Of a DNA stretch of 64,000 nucleotides, positions 16,425 to 26,191 are shown piece after piece. The notes under the pieces are model-generated. The model saw nothing but the letters and a program-made list of their open reading frames with translations. It made no database searches and had not been told where the DNA came from. A program made the position numbers and the translations under genes. Every line of letters begins with the position of its first letter. The first letter of the stretch is position 1. Origin of the DNA: Pleomorphovibrio marinus (GTDB taxonomy: Bacteria; Bacteroidota; Bacteroidia; Cytophagales; Cyclobacteriaceae); the NCBI RefSeq assembly GCF_003347495.1, contig NZ_QCXY01000001.1, positions 868,001 through 932,000 of the forward strand. The letters run 5' to 3'.

Positions 16425-17204
16425 ATGAAAAAAGCGCTGTGGGTGTTGTGTGTTGGCCTTTTGTTGCTGAAATGTCAGCAAAAAAGCCATGATAGTGAGG
16501 AGGAAACGGATCTCCCAAGACTGGAAGAAGGGTATTTCCTGGATGAAGACGATAGAGAAAATTTAGACTTTTCTACTACCACGGACACCATCGGTGAGTT
16601 AGAAAAAAGCCTGATTAATGCTGGATTGGTAAATATAAAAGAGGTGATACCCGGAATATTTGTGGAGCTTAAATACAGCAGTACAGACAATTTTTTTGGA
16701 CAGGATGTATACGAGGATCTCGAAAATGCCTACCTTCAGCCTCAAGTGGCTGAAAAGCTAAAGGTTTCTTACGACTGGCTGAAAAAAAATCATCCTGACC
16801 TAACCTTTCTTATTTATGACGGGGTAAGACCAAGAAGAGTGCAACAAATTTTATGGGACAATTTAGATAAACCTGATAGTTTAAAACCCCTTTATGTAGC
16901 GGATCCTAAAAGGGGCAGCCTACACAACTATGGTGTAGCCGTGGACCTGACCTTGGCAGATGCGGAGACTGGGGAACCCTTGGACCTGGGCACTTCTTAC
17001 GATTATTTTGGCTATCCCGCCTATCCGGACAGGGAGGACCAAATGCTCCGTGAGGGAAAAATAACCAAAGCGCACGTGGAAGGGAGAAAAATTCTCAGAG
17101 AAGCCATGAGGAGAGGTGGATTCAGTGGAATTGGTTCTGAATGGTGGCATTTTGATGCGTTCAGCAGAAGAGAAGCGTCCGAAAAATTCAACATAGTAGA
17201 ATAA
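16425..17204 (+). CDS. D-Ala-D-Ala dipeptidase (VanX/DdpX family) lipoprotein
   Basis: A 259-residue M15 metallopeptidase. The N-terminus is a lipoprotein signal (VLCVGLLLLKC, lipobox cysteine at about residue 17). The mature domain has the M15D motifs: YDGVRPRRVQ with a catalytic arginine, SLHNYGVAVDL (zinc ligands His and Asp, near residue 166) and EWWHFD (catalytic Glu and zinc His, near residue 238). It should cleave D-alanyl-D-alanine in the periplasm, recovering D-Ala from peptidoglycan turnover. There are no vanHA partners, so this is not a glycopeptide resistance locus. ATG follows the SDR stop immediately. Confidence 0.9.
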   Translation: MKKALWVLCVGLLLLKCQQKSHDSEEETDLPRLEEGYFLDEDDRENLDFSTTTDTIGELEKSLINAGLVNIKEVIPGIFVELKYSSTDNFFGQDVYEDLENAYLQPQVAEKLKVSYDWLKKNHPDLTFLIYDGVRPRRVQQILWDNLDKPDSLKPLYVADPKRGSLHNYGVAVDLTLADAETGEPLDLGTSYDYFGYPAYPDREDQMLREGKITKAHVEGRKILREAMRRGGFSGIGSEWWHFDAFSRREASEKFNIVE

Positions 17205-17249
17205 TAGTTACGAAAAATAGTTTTTATTAATCAATCAACTAATAAACTC

Positions 17250-18029
17250 ATGAATAAAAAAATAAATGATCTTTTGAACGTAAAAAACCTGTTGGTACTG
17301 GTTCTTGTCTTGTTGATTTGCCTTCCAGAAGGTTTTGCACAGCAAAACGCCCAGTTTAGGGCACTGGTTTTTAGCAAAACCACTGGGTTCAGGCACCAGT
17401 CTATCCCCAATGGGGTGGTGGCTATGAAGAAATTGGCAGAAAAACATCGATTTAGTGTTTATACTACAGAGGACGAAAGGGAGTTCACCAAAGAAAAACT
17501 CGAAAAATATGATGTTATCATCCTGGTGAGTACCACAGGCACCATATTCAATGCCGAACAGAAAGAGGCCTTTGAGGATTTCGTCCGTAGTGGCAAAGGG
17601 GTTGTGGGAATACACAGTGCTACTGACACCGAATACGAATGGCCTTGGTACACAGGCCTTATCGGGGGACAGTTTGCTTTCCATCCCCACCAACAAACTG
17701 CCCGCCTTAAGGTAGTGGATAGAAGTCACCCTTCTACTTATCACCTACAAGAAAATTGGCTGATGACCGATGAGTGGTATGCCTTCAAAAACTTTAATGA
17801 AGACGTAAATGTCCTGGTTGAGCTCGATGAGACTTCCTACGAAGTAGGAGAAAGAAATGGCCAAAGTATGGGAATGGGTACCCACCCTATCTCTTGGTAC
17901 CATGAATATGACGGAGGAAGGTTGTTCTATACCGGCCTTGGGCACACAGATGAAGCCTTTGAAGACGAAGGGTTTTTGTTACATGTACTTGGTGGAATTT
18001 GGTACGCCGCACTGAATAGACCTTTCTAA
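17250..18029 (+). CDS. Secreted ThuA-domain protein
   Basis: A 259-residue ThuA (trehalose-utilization-like, class I glutamine amidotransferase fold) protein with a signal peptide (hydrophobic LLVLVLVLLICLPEGFAQ). Motifs of the ThuA family are RALVFSKTTGFRHQSIP, YDVIILVSTTG, GKGVVGIHSATDTEYEWPWY, TDEWYAFK and the C-terminal RLFYTGLGHTDEAF. The domain is widespread in sugar-catabolic loci of Bacteroidota, usually exported. Reaction and substrate are unknown. A strong terminator follows. Confidence 0.88.
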   Translation: MNKKINDLLNVKNLLVLVLVLLICLPEGFAQQNAQFRALVFSKTTGFRHQSIPNGVVAMKKLAEKHRFSVYTTEDEREFTKEKLEKYDVIILVSTTGTIFNAEQKEAFEDFVRSGKGVVGIHSATDTEYEWPWYTGLIGGQFAFHPHQQTARLKVVDRSHPSTYHLQENWLMTDEWYAFKNFNEDVNVLVELDETSYEVGERNGQSMGMGTHPISWYHEYDGGRLFYTGLGHTDEAFEDEGFLLHVLGGIWYAALNRPF

Positions 18030-18055
18030 TCAGAAATAGCAGGCTATCCCCCTTC

Positions 18056-18090
18056 AACCCAGGCTGCCATACGCAGCCTGGGTTTTTTGT
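18056..18090 (+). terminator. Intrinsic terminator after ThuA gene
   Basis: AACCCAGGCTGC (18056-18067) pairs perfectly with GCAGCCTGGGTT (18073-18084) over a five-base loop and leads into a T-run. Confidence 0.9.
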
Positions 18091-18206
18091 GTCATTTTTG
18101 ATCTTGTCTTTTAGACTATGATTAACCTGTTCTGCGTTTTTCGATTAGAAGGGAAAAGTCCAGATAAGGTTTGAATTCACTTGTTTTTAGCAAATTTTTG
18201 GCTAAA

Positions 18207-19217
18207 TCAGGGAATATGTATATCACGGTACCATTCGGCCCCACTGATATCAATTAGCTTTACCCGAAGGTTTTCTTTATTCTCCATCAATTGCAAAGGA
18301 AGCTTTACTACTGCTTTTGCCCCAAGTGGAAGCTCCAAACTATATTTACCTGGTTTAATCTGGGCCACATATTCGTTGTGGATCCAACTTTCAGGTAGTT
18401 CTGACAGTTCCTTGCCACCCAATGAAAGAAGCTTTTGTTGGTGAGCATCTAATACCTCAATACGAATAAGAAAAGAGCCATATACATCTGCTCCCTCCAC
18501 TCTCATCAGTTCAAGTTGTAATTGATCCTCCTCCCAGACCGCCTTTGAGATTTCCACCTTAGGTTTCACGGATTTATTATGTAGCTTGCCGTAAACGCCA
18601 CCGTGAAAATACTGATTGCTATATAAAGTAAAGAAGAATATGCCCAAGGAAATTAGAGGGATTACCACTTTCATTTTTGATAATGGAATAGGCCCGGAAG
18701 AAACCCATCCTAGCCATTCTGGTTTTTCCCTTTGAAGAACAAATTTATGGTCTAGACTGTGAATTCCTGAACCACTTAAAAAAAGGGTAAAACCTGCGGC
18801 TATTCCCAATACCCCTATTTGCCATTCATCCAAACAGGTTGTTCCAAGCCATCCTGCACCAAGGAGAATTCCCGTGGCAAGCCCCATGGTCATGATAGAC
18901 ATGAGCCTTGTAAATAGGCCCAACATCATAAATAGGCCTACCACTCCTTCAATGATCGTGAAAGCCGTCATAAACCACCATAGTATGCTGGGGTTGGAGA
19001 CTAGATATTCGATAATTCCTTGTATGCCCAAAGCATTAGGAAGAAAATGATTGAATTTTTCTCCTATATACCCCCCTCCTTCAGGGTCTAGTTTATTTTC
19101 CAATACCAACCTTCTCCAGAAAGCGGAAAAGTAGGTCCAGCCAATTACCAAGCGTAGGGATAAAGTGATCATGCCAGCCATTATATTTGGCTGGGAATGC
19201 ATAGTGTTTGATTTCAT
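18207..19217 (-). CDS. DoxD-DoxA fusion (thiosulfate:quinone oxidoreductase-like)
   Basis: A 336-residue membrane protein. The N-terminal half has the DoxX/DoxD pattern: several transmembrane helices with LRLVIGWTYFSAFWRR, TIIEGVVGLFMMLGLFTR and the GAGWLGTTCLDEWQIG block typical of TQO_small_DoxD. After one more helix (IPLISLGIFFFTLYSN) comes a periplasmic beta-sandwich with the DoxA pattern (LQLELMRVEGADVYGSFLIRIEV, YSLELPLGAKAVVKLPL). In Acidianus the two are separate subunits of thiosulfate:quinone oxidoreductase; the fused form occurs in Bacteroidota. Sulfur oxidation is not proven here. Confidence 0.8.
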   Translation of the reverse strand: MKSNTMHSQPNIMAGMITLSLRLVIGWTYFSAFWRRLVLENKLDPEGGGYIGEKFNHFLPNALGIQGIIEYLVSNPSILWWFMTAFTIIEGVVGLFMMLGLFTRLMSIMTMGLATGILLGAGWLGTTCLDEWQIGVLGIAAGFTLFLSGSGIHSLDHKFVLQREKPEWLGWVSSGPIPLSKMKVVIPLISLGIFFFTLYSNQYFHGGVYGKLHNKSVKPKVEISKAVWEEDQLQLELMRVEGADVYGSFLIRIEVLDAHQQKLLSLGGKELSELPESWIHNEYVAQIKPGKYSLELPLGAKAVVKLPLQLMENKENLRVKLIDISGAEWYRDIHIP

Positions 19218-19275
19218 TGATACTTCGATTTAAATGATAAAAGATGTTAGCTATGTGGATAAGGCAAATTTGCCT

Positions 19276-19674
19276 TCATGCTAAATGGATCTTTAATCTT
19301 CGAAGTAAAATGTACAAAGGAGGACTCGAGGAAACTATTTGAGGTAAGTTGGGTAATTTACCCACAAACCATCTCGGATGGTGATAAACTGAATGGGTAG
19401 CTCCTTCATGGAAAACAAATGAAAAATCCAGCTCAACAAACCTGGAAACACTATCCTTCTTTTCACCTTGGATTAGTTCACAGGAAAAGGAAGGTAAATG
19501 GGTCTTGCTTTTATTTATAGGCTTTTCATAGGCGAGTTCGGCAGCCTGCCAAAGAGACGCTTTACTCACGCAGGGACTTAGCGCAAAAAGTATCCCCACG
19601 AGGATGCCATATAATTTGATAATACGGGACATTCGAATAATGGCCGAGGGGATTTGGTTAAGCTTCATATCCAT
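19276..19674 (-). CDS. Hypothetical exported protein
   Basis: A 132-residue frame with a hydrophobic segment (LYGILVGILFALSPCVSKA) that looks like a signal peptide after a basic n-region (IIRMSRIIK). The rest has no domain I recognise; it contains SCELIQG and WFVGKLPNLPQI. It lies between the GH43 and DoxDA genes on the same strand with short gaps. It may be a poorly conserved small gene; no function can be proposed. Confidence 0.4.
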   Translation of the reverse strand: MDMKLNQIPSAIIRMSRIIKLYGILVGILFALSPCVSKASLWQAAELAYEKPINKSKTHLPSFSCELIQGEKKDSVSRFVELDFSFVFHEGATHSVYHHPRWFVGKLPNLPQIVSSSPPLYILLRRLKIHLA

Positions 19675-19763
19675 TGAAGTTAACTAACCCTCATGTCAAA
19701 AATTTAGTTCTCGAGGAGCATAAAAAACCGTTTCTATGTTTATGAAGCACTACTTAAGGAATG

Positions 19764-20747
19764 TCAATTTAATGGGTTTCGCTTCACTCCCTTAAAAGTA
19801 ATTTTTACAGGCTTAATCTTGCCGTCCTCATCAAATTCCATATACTCTATACAAGTCACTCTATGGTTGCCATCCGTCTCTCCCAGCGGCCTTCTATGGT
19901 ATACCATGTAGTAATTGTCGGAACCGGATTCGTGCAATACAGAATGATGCCCTGCTCCTGTGGCCACTTCAGGATCCTGCTCCAATACTACCCCAATCCG
20001 ATCAAAAGGGCCGTAGGGATTGTCCGAAATGGCGTAGGCCACCTTGTAATCCGGGCCTGTCCATCCCCCTTCCGACCACATAAAATAGTATTTGTCATCC
20101 CGAATAAACATAAAGGGGCCCTCCACATAGCTTTCTGGGGTAACCTCCCTGTAAATACTTCCATCCTCAAAGGGCACCAGTTCGGTAAAATCTTCATTGA
20201 GTTTTACCACATTACACTTTCCCCAGCCCCCATAATATATCAAGACCTGACCATCCTTGTCCCTAAAAAGGTATTGGTCTATGGGTTGGGCACCATTTAC
20301 AATTTCGTTGATCAGGGGTTTTCCTAATACATCCTTGAAAGGGCCCTGAGGTTGGTCCGCTACTGCAACTCCAATACCTCCAACCTCACCCTCGTGTACA
20401 TCATTAGCCGCAAAAAACAAATAATACCTGCCCTTGTTTTCTATCACCCCTGGGGCCCAAAGAGCAGAGTCTGCCCAAGCCACCTCAGCAGTGTCAATAA
20501 TCCGTTCATGCTTGGTCCAATGGACCAAATCCGGTGAGGAAAAACAATCCATGAAAACCTGCTTGCGAAAGCTATCGGAATAGGTAGGGTAAATCCAATA
20601 AGTATCCCCATAAATGATGGCTTCAGGGTCTGCATACCAACCATCGAAAAGTGGGTTTCCGGAGTAAACAGGTTTTTCCTTCTGCTCCGTACAGGAATAA
20701 ACCAATGAAATGAATACAAGGACAAATGCTGGGTTTGGAAATTTCAT
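19764..20747 (-). CDS. Glycoside hydrolase family 43 lipoprotein
   Basis: A 327-residue five-bladed beta-propeller glycosidase. ATG 20747 gives a clean lipoprotein signal (FVLVFISLVYSC); an ATG seven codons upstream is possible. GH43 catalytic residues are visible: the base Asp in WYADPEAI, the pKa-tuning Asp in QPIDQYLF and the acid Glu in SYVEGPFMF. Typical substrates are arabinosides and xylosides, so it likely trims plant or algal polysaccharide side chains at the cell surface or in the periplasm. There is no SusCD pair nearby. It is downstream of the giant lamin-tail gene. Confidence 0.9.
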   Translation of the reverse strand: MKFPNPAFVLVFISLVYSCTEQKEKPVYSGNPLFDGWYADPEAIIYGDTYWIYPTYSDSFRKQVFMDCFSSPDLVHWTKHERIIDTAEVAWADSALWAPGVIENKGRYYLFFAANDVHEGEVGGIGVAVADQPQGPFKDVLGKPLINEIVNGAQPIDQYLFRDKDGQVLIYYGGWGKCNVVKLNEDFTELVPFEDGSIYREVTPESYVEGPFMFIRDDKYYFMWSEGGWTGPDYKVAYAISDNPYGPFDRIGVVLEQDPEVATGAGHHSVLHESGSDNYYMVYHRRPLGETDGNHRVTCIEYMEFDEDGKIKPVKITFKGVKRNPLN

Positions 20748-20827
20748 CAGGTTAAGGTAATAAATCATGGATTTGGCTTTTTAAAAAGGTAAATTAAACA
20801 AATTTTAAGTTCCTTTCCCATTCTTAC

Positions 20828-23800
20828 CTATCTAAGCTTACTTCCCACTACTACCGGTTTTTTCAGTTGATGAACTTGGCCATCAGGGTTAAATAGTTCC
20901 GCCCAAAGAATATAATAGCCAGATGGCACCCGGATCCCTTTGGCATCCGTACCGTCCCAGGTATAGAATCCTTCCAAACCCCAAAGTGCATTGTGGCAAA
21001 GTTCGCGGATCAGGGTACCCGTCACACCATACACCCTAAGTGTGGCTAGGTAACCGGGATGGTCCAAATTGTAAGAAATGGTGGTAAATGGTTTTTCCCC
21101 TGTTGCATCAGGAACAAATACTTCCGGGGAGATTTGTATACCCATCTCCAAAGGATTATTCTCATAAACATTGGAGTTTCGCATACCAGGGGTGGCGAAC
21201 CCCAAAGCGGATGAAGCAGAATGCCAATTGACAGGGTCATCTACAGGTACACTTGCAGAATAGCGTTCCAATGAAACGCCCCGGACTTCCCTTAAAAACC
21301 CATGGTGCATCTTTTCGTCATAATCAAACCTTTCCACAAATAACTCATCAGGATCAAGCAACACCACCGATCCACGGCTAATGGGATAGCTTGGTAGGGT
21401 AAGTGCTTTCATCCCTTCTAGTTTTCCCCTTGGATAGGTATCGTTTAAAAGTACTGGATCCGGGGTAAGTGCCAGAAAAGCGTTGGGAGCAAGGATCAAA
21501 TCCTCATTGGAGATTAACCTCTTGTTACTAATCTGCTCATTGACCACGTTGGCAAGTTTCCAGTTTTTAAGGTTTATCCACTTTCCAGAGGCGTTGTGAA
21601 GCTCCACAAATTTCGGTGTTCCTACTTTGGGATTGAACAGCACCTCATTTATGATCATATCCCCTTCTTCGGGAAGGCCGGGTAGTATTAGGGAGACAGT
21701 GGCATCGTTAACATCCAGAGAATTGCCAGAACAATCCCTGAAATTCATTGCAGTAATCGTATAGTTCCTGTTTTCTTCAAGATCACTTTCCAGATGTACT
21801 GAAATACTTTCCCGGTCAAGGCTGTCCCATTCTAAACTTGATACCATCCCAAAAGGATCAATTTGCACCCTCGCTTGCTCTTCTGGAAATACGGATTTGG
21901 AAAAGTGAAGGGATATATGCTTTGGTCCTAGTAGGTTTGCTCCTAACAAAATAGGGGGCTCAACGTCCGGACTTGGATCAAAAACAGAATTTTCGGCTCC
22001 AGGAGTCCCCCTTTCTGTGGCAACGGATACTTGTAGGTTGGCAGGACTTATACAGGGATAATAGGGGTTGACCGTTTCTAGGCTAAAGCCGCCCTGAGCA
22101 AATTCCGCACCTCCGAAGCTTCCTGTATCATAAGTGATTTCATCTATAACCCCAGCTGACACATGGATAAGAGATACCCTGTCCCCTGCATTCAATAAAG
22201 TAGGCCAGGGACTAAGCCCCAGTACCTCCCCGTAAGGCTCAAAAGCCTGTACCTGACCCGCTGGGCATAAGATCAAGTGTTGCTTTGGCAATATCTGCTT
22301 TCTAGGCAAGTGGGTATAGGAGCGACTGTTTGCCAACTTAATCCCTCCCAAGAATAGAATATCCTCAGTGGCATTATAGATTTCCACATATTCGGCATTA
22401 GGCAAAACTTGCCCAGCCTTGGGTGCCGGCATGATTTCATTGATAACCAATTGTCTAAATAGGGGGCCTTTTGGAGGTTTAAAGTCAAACTCGAAAACCG
22501 TCGGGGCAATAGCGTTTCCTCTTAAGTCTTCAATGTCACTAACTTCCAAGGTCAGGGTATGCCCCTCTTTAAATTCCTTCTCAAAGACCAATAACACCTG
22601 ATCCCCATTTTCACTTAAAATTGCCTCTTCCGGAGTAAAGCCCTCGAGTGTATAGAATGAAGGAACTATGGAATAAACCGGAGAAAGGGATTTGTCAAAA
22701 TAGAGTAAAAACTCCCGTTTGCTGACAACCTCTACCTGGAGCAACTGGGGTGGATTTGGATCCCAAAGCAATAGCCGGGAACTGCCTGCCAGCCAATCCC
22801 CAGTAGCAGAAATCCGAGGTGGGACAATAAGTAGCAATTCTTCCCCCTCAGGCAATGCTCGGTCCATTATTAGTTTAAAGTGAATGGGATCGCTTTGGTT
22901 TAAAAGGGGGTGGATTTGAAAATCGCCTTCTTGCCATGAAAAATCCCCTTTCAATGGTGCCGCTATTTGCAAGGGTAAGCGATGAAAGAGATGTATGGTT
23001 TTGCTGTTTTCAACCCATAGGTCTTGAATGCCATCCTCGTAATAATAGCTGACATTAATTATATTGGTCTTGTTTCCATTCTCACTTTCAAGGTTGGAAA
23101 TTCCCAAGTGGTACCATTCGTTCAATAAAATGGGTTGGGACAAATATAACCGATAGTCATATCCTAAAGATCCCGCTAGCACGGAATGCGGTTTTCGGCC
23201 ATTTACCTCAAAATTATCCTGGAGGGGAACGCTTTCCTGATTCAGGTACTGGGTAAATATAAGTTGAATTTCCCTTTCTCCCCATATCCTTACCTCTCCC
23301 AACATTGGAAAATCGTTATCCAATGTGAATGTCAAAGTATCAAGGGGAGTGCTAGATTTGTCTTTGGCTCCCTGAACCTGAAGAGTCAAACTACCTGTTT
23401 CCCAAGGTTTCTCACTTTCTACGATCCAATCCAATCCTGAACCTCTAAAAGGCTTTGGAACTCCATTTACAGAGATGGCCTGAGGGTATACAATCGGCTT
23501 ACTCAATTGGAGTTTCATTAGGTACGGGGATAATAGCTGCATGGTATCGATAGTTGGAGCAAGAGTATCCCATTCAAAATCCAGATTGACGGTGCGGTTC
23601 ATGGCTTGTCCGTACCTGTCTTTGAGATTACGGATGCTTATCCGGTAGGAAATGCCCTCTACCCAGGGTTCTGAAAACTGTAAAATTAGCCTAGTATTGG
23701 CAACCATTTCTACCATGGTAGGTGAACCCACTCCTTGGTTCACCTGATAATGGGCAGGCAAAGTAGCCCACTTTCTTTCCAAAGATTTATTGAATTCCAA

Positions 23801-26083
23801 TATCAACCTACCCGGTTGAGCTAGGTCTATATTGGTTACGGATATGGCTCTAGTATCCCAAACAAAAGACTTACTGAGAGTCTGAAGAAGTGCTCCTTCC
23901 TTATCCCGTATCCCGCTTGTATACAAGGTGAGATCAGTATTTGGAGGAAATTGCTGTGTAAAGAACAAGTGAAATTCATTCAATTCTTGCACCCAAACCA
24001 CCTTGAAGGGTTTTCCTATGTTTCTGTCCAACCAATAATGGCTTACCTCCTTAGCAGATAAATCATCCACCTCTTTGGTAAATTTCACTCCTAGTACAGT
24101 GGGACTAACCCAGAAAGCCGTATCCATGTGATCTTCCCACACCCAGGTGAAAGAAGTAGAATCGGATAGATTACCCATGCCGTCTATTATTGCATATGCC
24201 GTTAAGGTATAGGTTTGACCCACAGCAAGAGGTTCTTTAACTGAAACCCCAATTATGCTGTCGTTTTCCATTGTTCCGTTTTCTATTTCGTTATGGGTAA
24301 GTTGGTATTGGCTTAACTCCAAAGGAGAGGTATCCAACGGTTTATTAAAATGCACCATAAATCGATGGGAAGAAATTCCAGTGATGCACCTAATATGAGG
24401 AGGAGAGGTGTCATAGAGAAAGGCAGCAGAAGCAGGGTTGAGTTCCTGTCCATTACATTCGGTGAATCCCTTTAACTCCAAGCTATAGGATTGTCCATCT
24501 ATCAAGGGACTACTCAAGTGACCTATCAAAAAATCTACTCCCAGACTATCCAATACAAATATTCTATTCCCCACCGTTCCCATTTTAGCTTTAGCCAATT
24601 TTGTTGGCAATCTCTTGCTAAAAGTTACCCTAAGTTTTAGAGGACTCAGGACCTGCACGGATGTAATTAGAAAGGGCCTTTCATCTGGCAAATCACTATA
24701 AACAGCATTCTTTTTTCCCGGTGTTCCCCCCATTACCGAGGAAGAGGCCTTCCAATTTGCAGCATCGGAACATGACAAGTAGGGGTTAATTCGCTCCAAG
24801 GACCAGCCTCCCTGGGATTTTTGGGTATCCTGATACCAAGTGAGATCGTAACTCAGGCTATCCACCCATTCATCAAAGGACCCTTTTAGGGATATTTGTC
24901 CAGCACCATTGGGCAAGGCTCTAAAACCATTTACCCCAGCCACCTTTCCATAAGAGGAAAAAAGCTCTTTTCGGGTAGAAGGGGTCAGCAGGACATACTC
25001 ACCAGCTTCCACCAGCAGATCTTCCACCGCCCCACCATTATAGGTAAAACCCTTTAGCCAAATGGCTTTTTCAGTAGTATTCCACAATTCAATGTATTCA
25101 TCATTGGATGATGTCGGAAGAGTAGGATGAGGCGGACTCAGGGATTTCGGGTTGGGGTCTGCCATAAATTCATTAATGATTAGGCTTCCAAAAGGAACAG
25201 GAGCGGCCAAATCAAAGACATGCTCAAGCGAAATCAACTCGCCATTTTCCTCACTCCTTAACTCTTCCAAAGCCAGGACATATCGATTTGGGTATAAAAC
25301 ATCGTCAAACCAGGCCGTCAGGAGGCTATCTTCAAGTTCCATTTTTACCGTTTGCCCATATCCTCCTGAAAGCGTAACTTCCCTGGGCAAAGCAGCAAGT
25401 TTCTGATTAAATCGTAAGATTAAGACATTATCATCTGCTAATTGAATCTCTACTAAAGTTAAAGGCACTGGATTATCCGATTCTTCTTCCACCGTACTGC
25501 CTGCTGGAATCAAAAAATTATCCATAAACAACCTTGCAGCACTCCCCGAACCATCCCCGTAATACACGGTGAGCTGTATCGTGACGGAGGCAAGGCCCAA
25601 CCATTCATTAGGGATCTCAAAGTTGTATTCTTGGTAAGGAGTATCCTCATTGGGAAAGCTGTTTGGTTGGCCAATGGGCATTGGGTCTGATCTTTGATCT
25701 GACAGGGCATCATGAAAGGCATAGGTTAAGTGTACAGGCCTATTTCCCGTTCCGTTGCGTTTGGTCTTGGCCTGAAAGGAAATATTATTGTTTTTCAGTC
25801 CAATAGTAGATGTTTTTATGTAAATTTGCGCGTCAAAACTACCGATGGTTTGTATGCCCAAAGCTTGGGATCCGTCGATTCCTTCACCGGGGGCCTGAAA
25901 AACCCTTGAAGTACCGGATCGCACTTCATTGGCAGACCAGGCCGGTAAAAACTCTTCAGGATAACTGACGATTTCAAAATTGCTTTCAAAATCCTGAAGC
26001 ACAAAAGTTTCGGCTTTTGGCAAAAATCTAAAGCCTAGTATGGAAAAAGCAACCAAACCCCATACTAAGGAAAAGGCTTTCAT
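20828..26083 (-). CDS. Giant secreted lamin-tail/Ig-like repeat protein with type IX-style C-terminus
   Basis: A 1751-residue exported protein. After an N-terminal hydrophobic signal comes a jelly-roll-like domain (about 28-195, starting FVLQDFES and ending ARLFMDNFLIPAG). Three lamin-tail domains follow at about 300-460 (LIINEFMADPNP), 1208-1370 (LVINEIMPAPKAG) and 1473-1640 (MIINEVLFNPKVG). The first two are separated by about eight to nine SbsA/Big_5-type Ig-like repeats, each with LxLxFxxxL and FxWDTxxP patterns. The last 95 residues (SPEVFVPDATGE, LRVYGVTGTLIREL, WDGTDAKGIRVPSGYYI) form a FlgD-like, type IX-secretion-style terminal domain. It is probably a surface adhesin or scaffold; the cargo role fits the PorT gene at 14.8 kb. 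Confidence 0.85.
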   Translation of the reverse strand: MKAFSLVWGLVAFSILGFRFLPKAETFVLQDFESNFEIVSYPEEFLPAWSANEVRSGTSRVFQAPGEGIDGSQALGIQTIGSFDAQIYIKTSTIGLKNNNISFQAKTKRNGTGNRPVHLTYAFHDALSDQRSDPMPIGQPNSFPNEDTPYQEYNFEIPNEWLGLASVTIQLTVYYGDGSGSAARLFMDNFLIPAGSTVEEESDNPVPLTLVEIQLADDNVLILRFNQKLAALPREVTLSGGYGQTVKMELEDSLLTAWFDDVLYPNRYVLALEELRSEENGELISLEHVFDLAAPVPFGSLIINEFMADPNPKSLSPPHPTLPTSSNDEYIELWNTTEKAIWLKGFTYNGGAVEDLLVEAGEYVLLTPSTRKELFSSYGKVAGVNGFRALPNGAGQISLKGSFDEWVDSLSYDLTWYQDTQKSQGGWSLERINPYLSCSDAANWKASSSVMGGTPGKKNAVYSDLPDERPFLITSVQVLSPLKLRVTFSKRLPTKLAKAKMGTVGNRIFVLDSLGVDFLIGHLSSPLIDGQSYSLELKGFTECNGQELNPASAAFLYDTSPPHIRCITGISSHRFMVHFNKPLDTSPLELSQYQLTHNEIENGTMENDSIIGVSVKEPLAVGQTYTLTAYAIIDGMGNLSDSTSFTWVWEDHMDTAFWVSPTVLGVKFTKEVDDLSAKEVSHYWLDRNIGKPFKVVWVQELNEFHLFFTQQFPPNTDLTLYTSGIRDKEGALLQTLSKSFVWDTRAISVTNIDLAQPGRLILEFNKSLERKWATLPAHYQVNQGVGSPTMVEMVANTRLILQFSEPWVEGISYRISIRNLKDRYGQAMNRTVNLDFEWDTLAPTIDTMQLLSPYLMKLQLSKPIVYPQAISVNGVPKPFRGSGLDWIVESEKPWETGSLTLQVQGAKDKSSTPLDTLTFTLDNDFPMLGEVRIWGEREIQLIFTQYLNQESVPLQDNFEVNGRKPHSVLAGSLGYDYRLYLSQPILLNEWYHLGISNLESENGNKTNIINVSYYYEDGIQDLWVENSKTIHLFHRLPLQIAAPLKGDFSWQEGDFQIHPLLNQSDPIHFKLIMDRALPEGEELLLIVPPRISATGDWLAGSSRLLLWDPNPPQLLQVEVVSKREFLLYFDKSLSPVYSIVPSFYTLEGFTPEEAILSENGDQVLLVFEKEFKEGHTLTLEVSDIEDLRGNAIAPTVFEFDFKPPKGPLFRQLVINEIMPAPKAGQVLPNAEYVEIYNATEDILFLGGIKLANSRSYTHLPRKQILPKQHLILCPAGQVQAFEPYGEVLGLSPWPTLLNAGDRVSLIHVSAGVIDEITYDTGSFGGAEFAQGGFSLETVNPYYPCISPANLQVSVATERGTPGAENSVFDPSPDVEPPILLGANLLGPKHISLHFSKSVFPEEQARVQIDPFGMVSSLEWDSLDRESISVHLESDLEENRNYTITAMNFRDCSGNSLDVNDATVSLILPGLPEEGDMIINEVLFNPKVGTPKFVELHNASGKWINLKNWKLANVVNEQISNKRLISNEDLILAPNAFLALTPDPVLLNDTYPRGKLEGMKALTLPSYPISRGSVVLLDPDELFVERFDYDEKMHHGFLREVRGVSLERYSASVPVDDPVNWHSASSALGFATPGMRNSNVYENNPLEMGIQISPEVFVPDATGEKPFTTISYNLDHPGYLATLRVYGVTGTLIRELCHNALWGLEGFYTWDGTDAKGIRVPSGYYILWAELFNPDGQVHQLKKPVVVGSKLR

Positions 26084-26191
26084 GAATTGAATATAAAGAT
26101 AAATACATTAAAAAGGAATATTTAGTCAGAAAAATGTAGCTTCTGTATGGAAAGGCTAACATTTTATATCCTATAAATAAATCACAGCAAA

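Noticed and set aside
16425-17204. Glycopeptide resistance locus because of the VanX-like gene
   Set aside because: No vanH, vanA-type ligase or VanRS genes are near, and the protein is a lipoprotein beside an SDR; it is more likely a D-Ala recycling dipeptidase.
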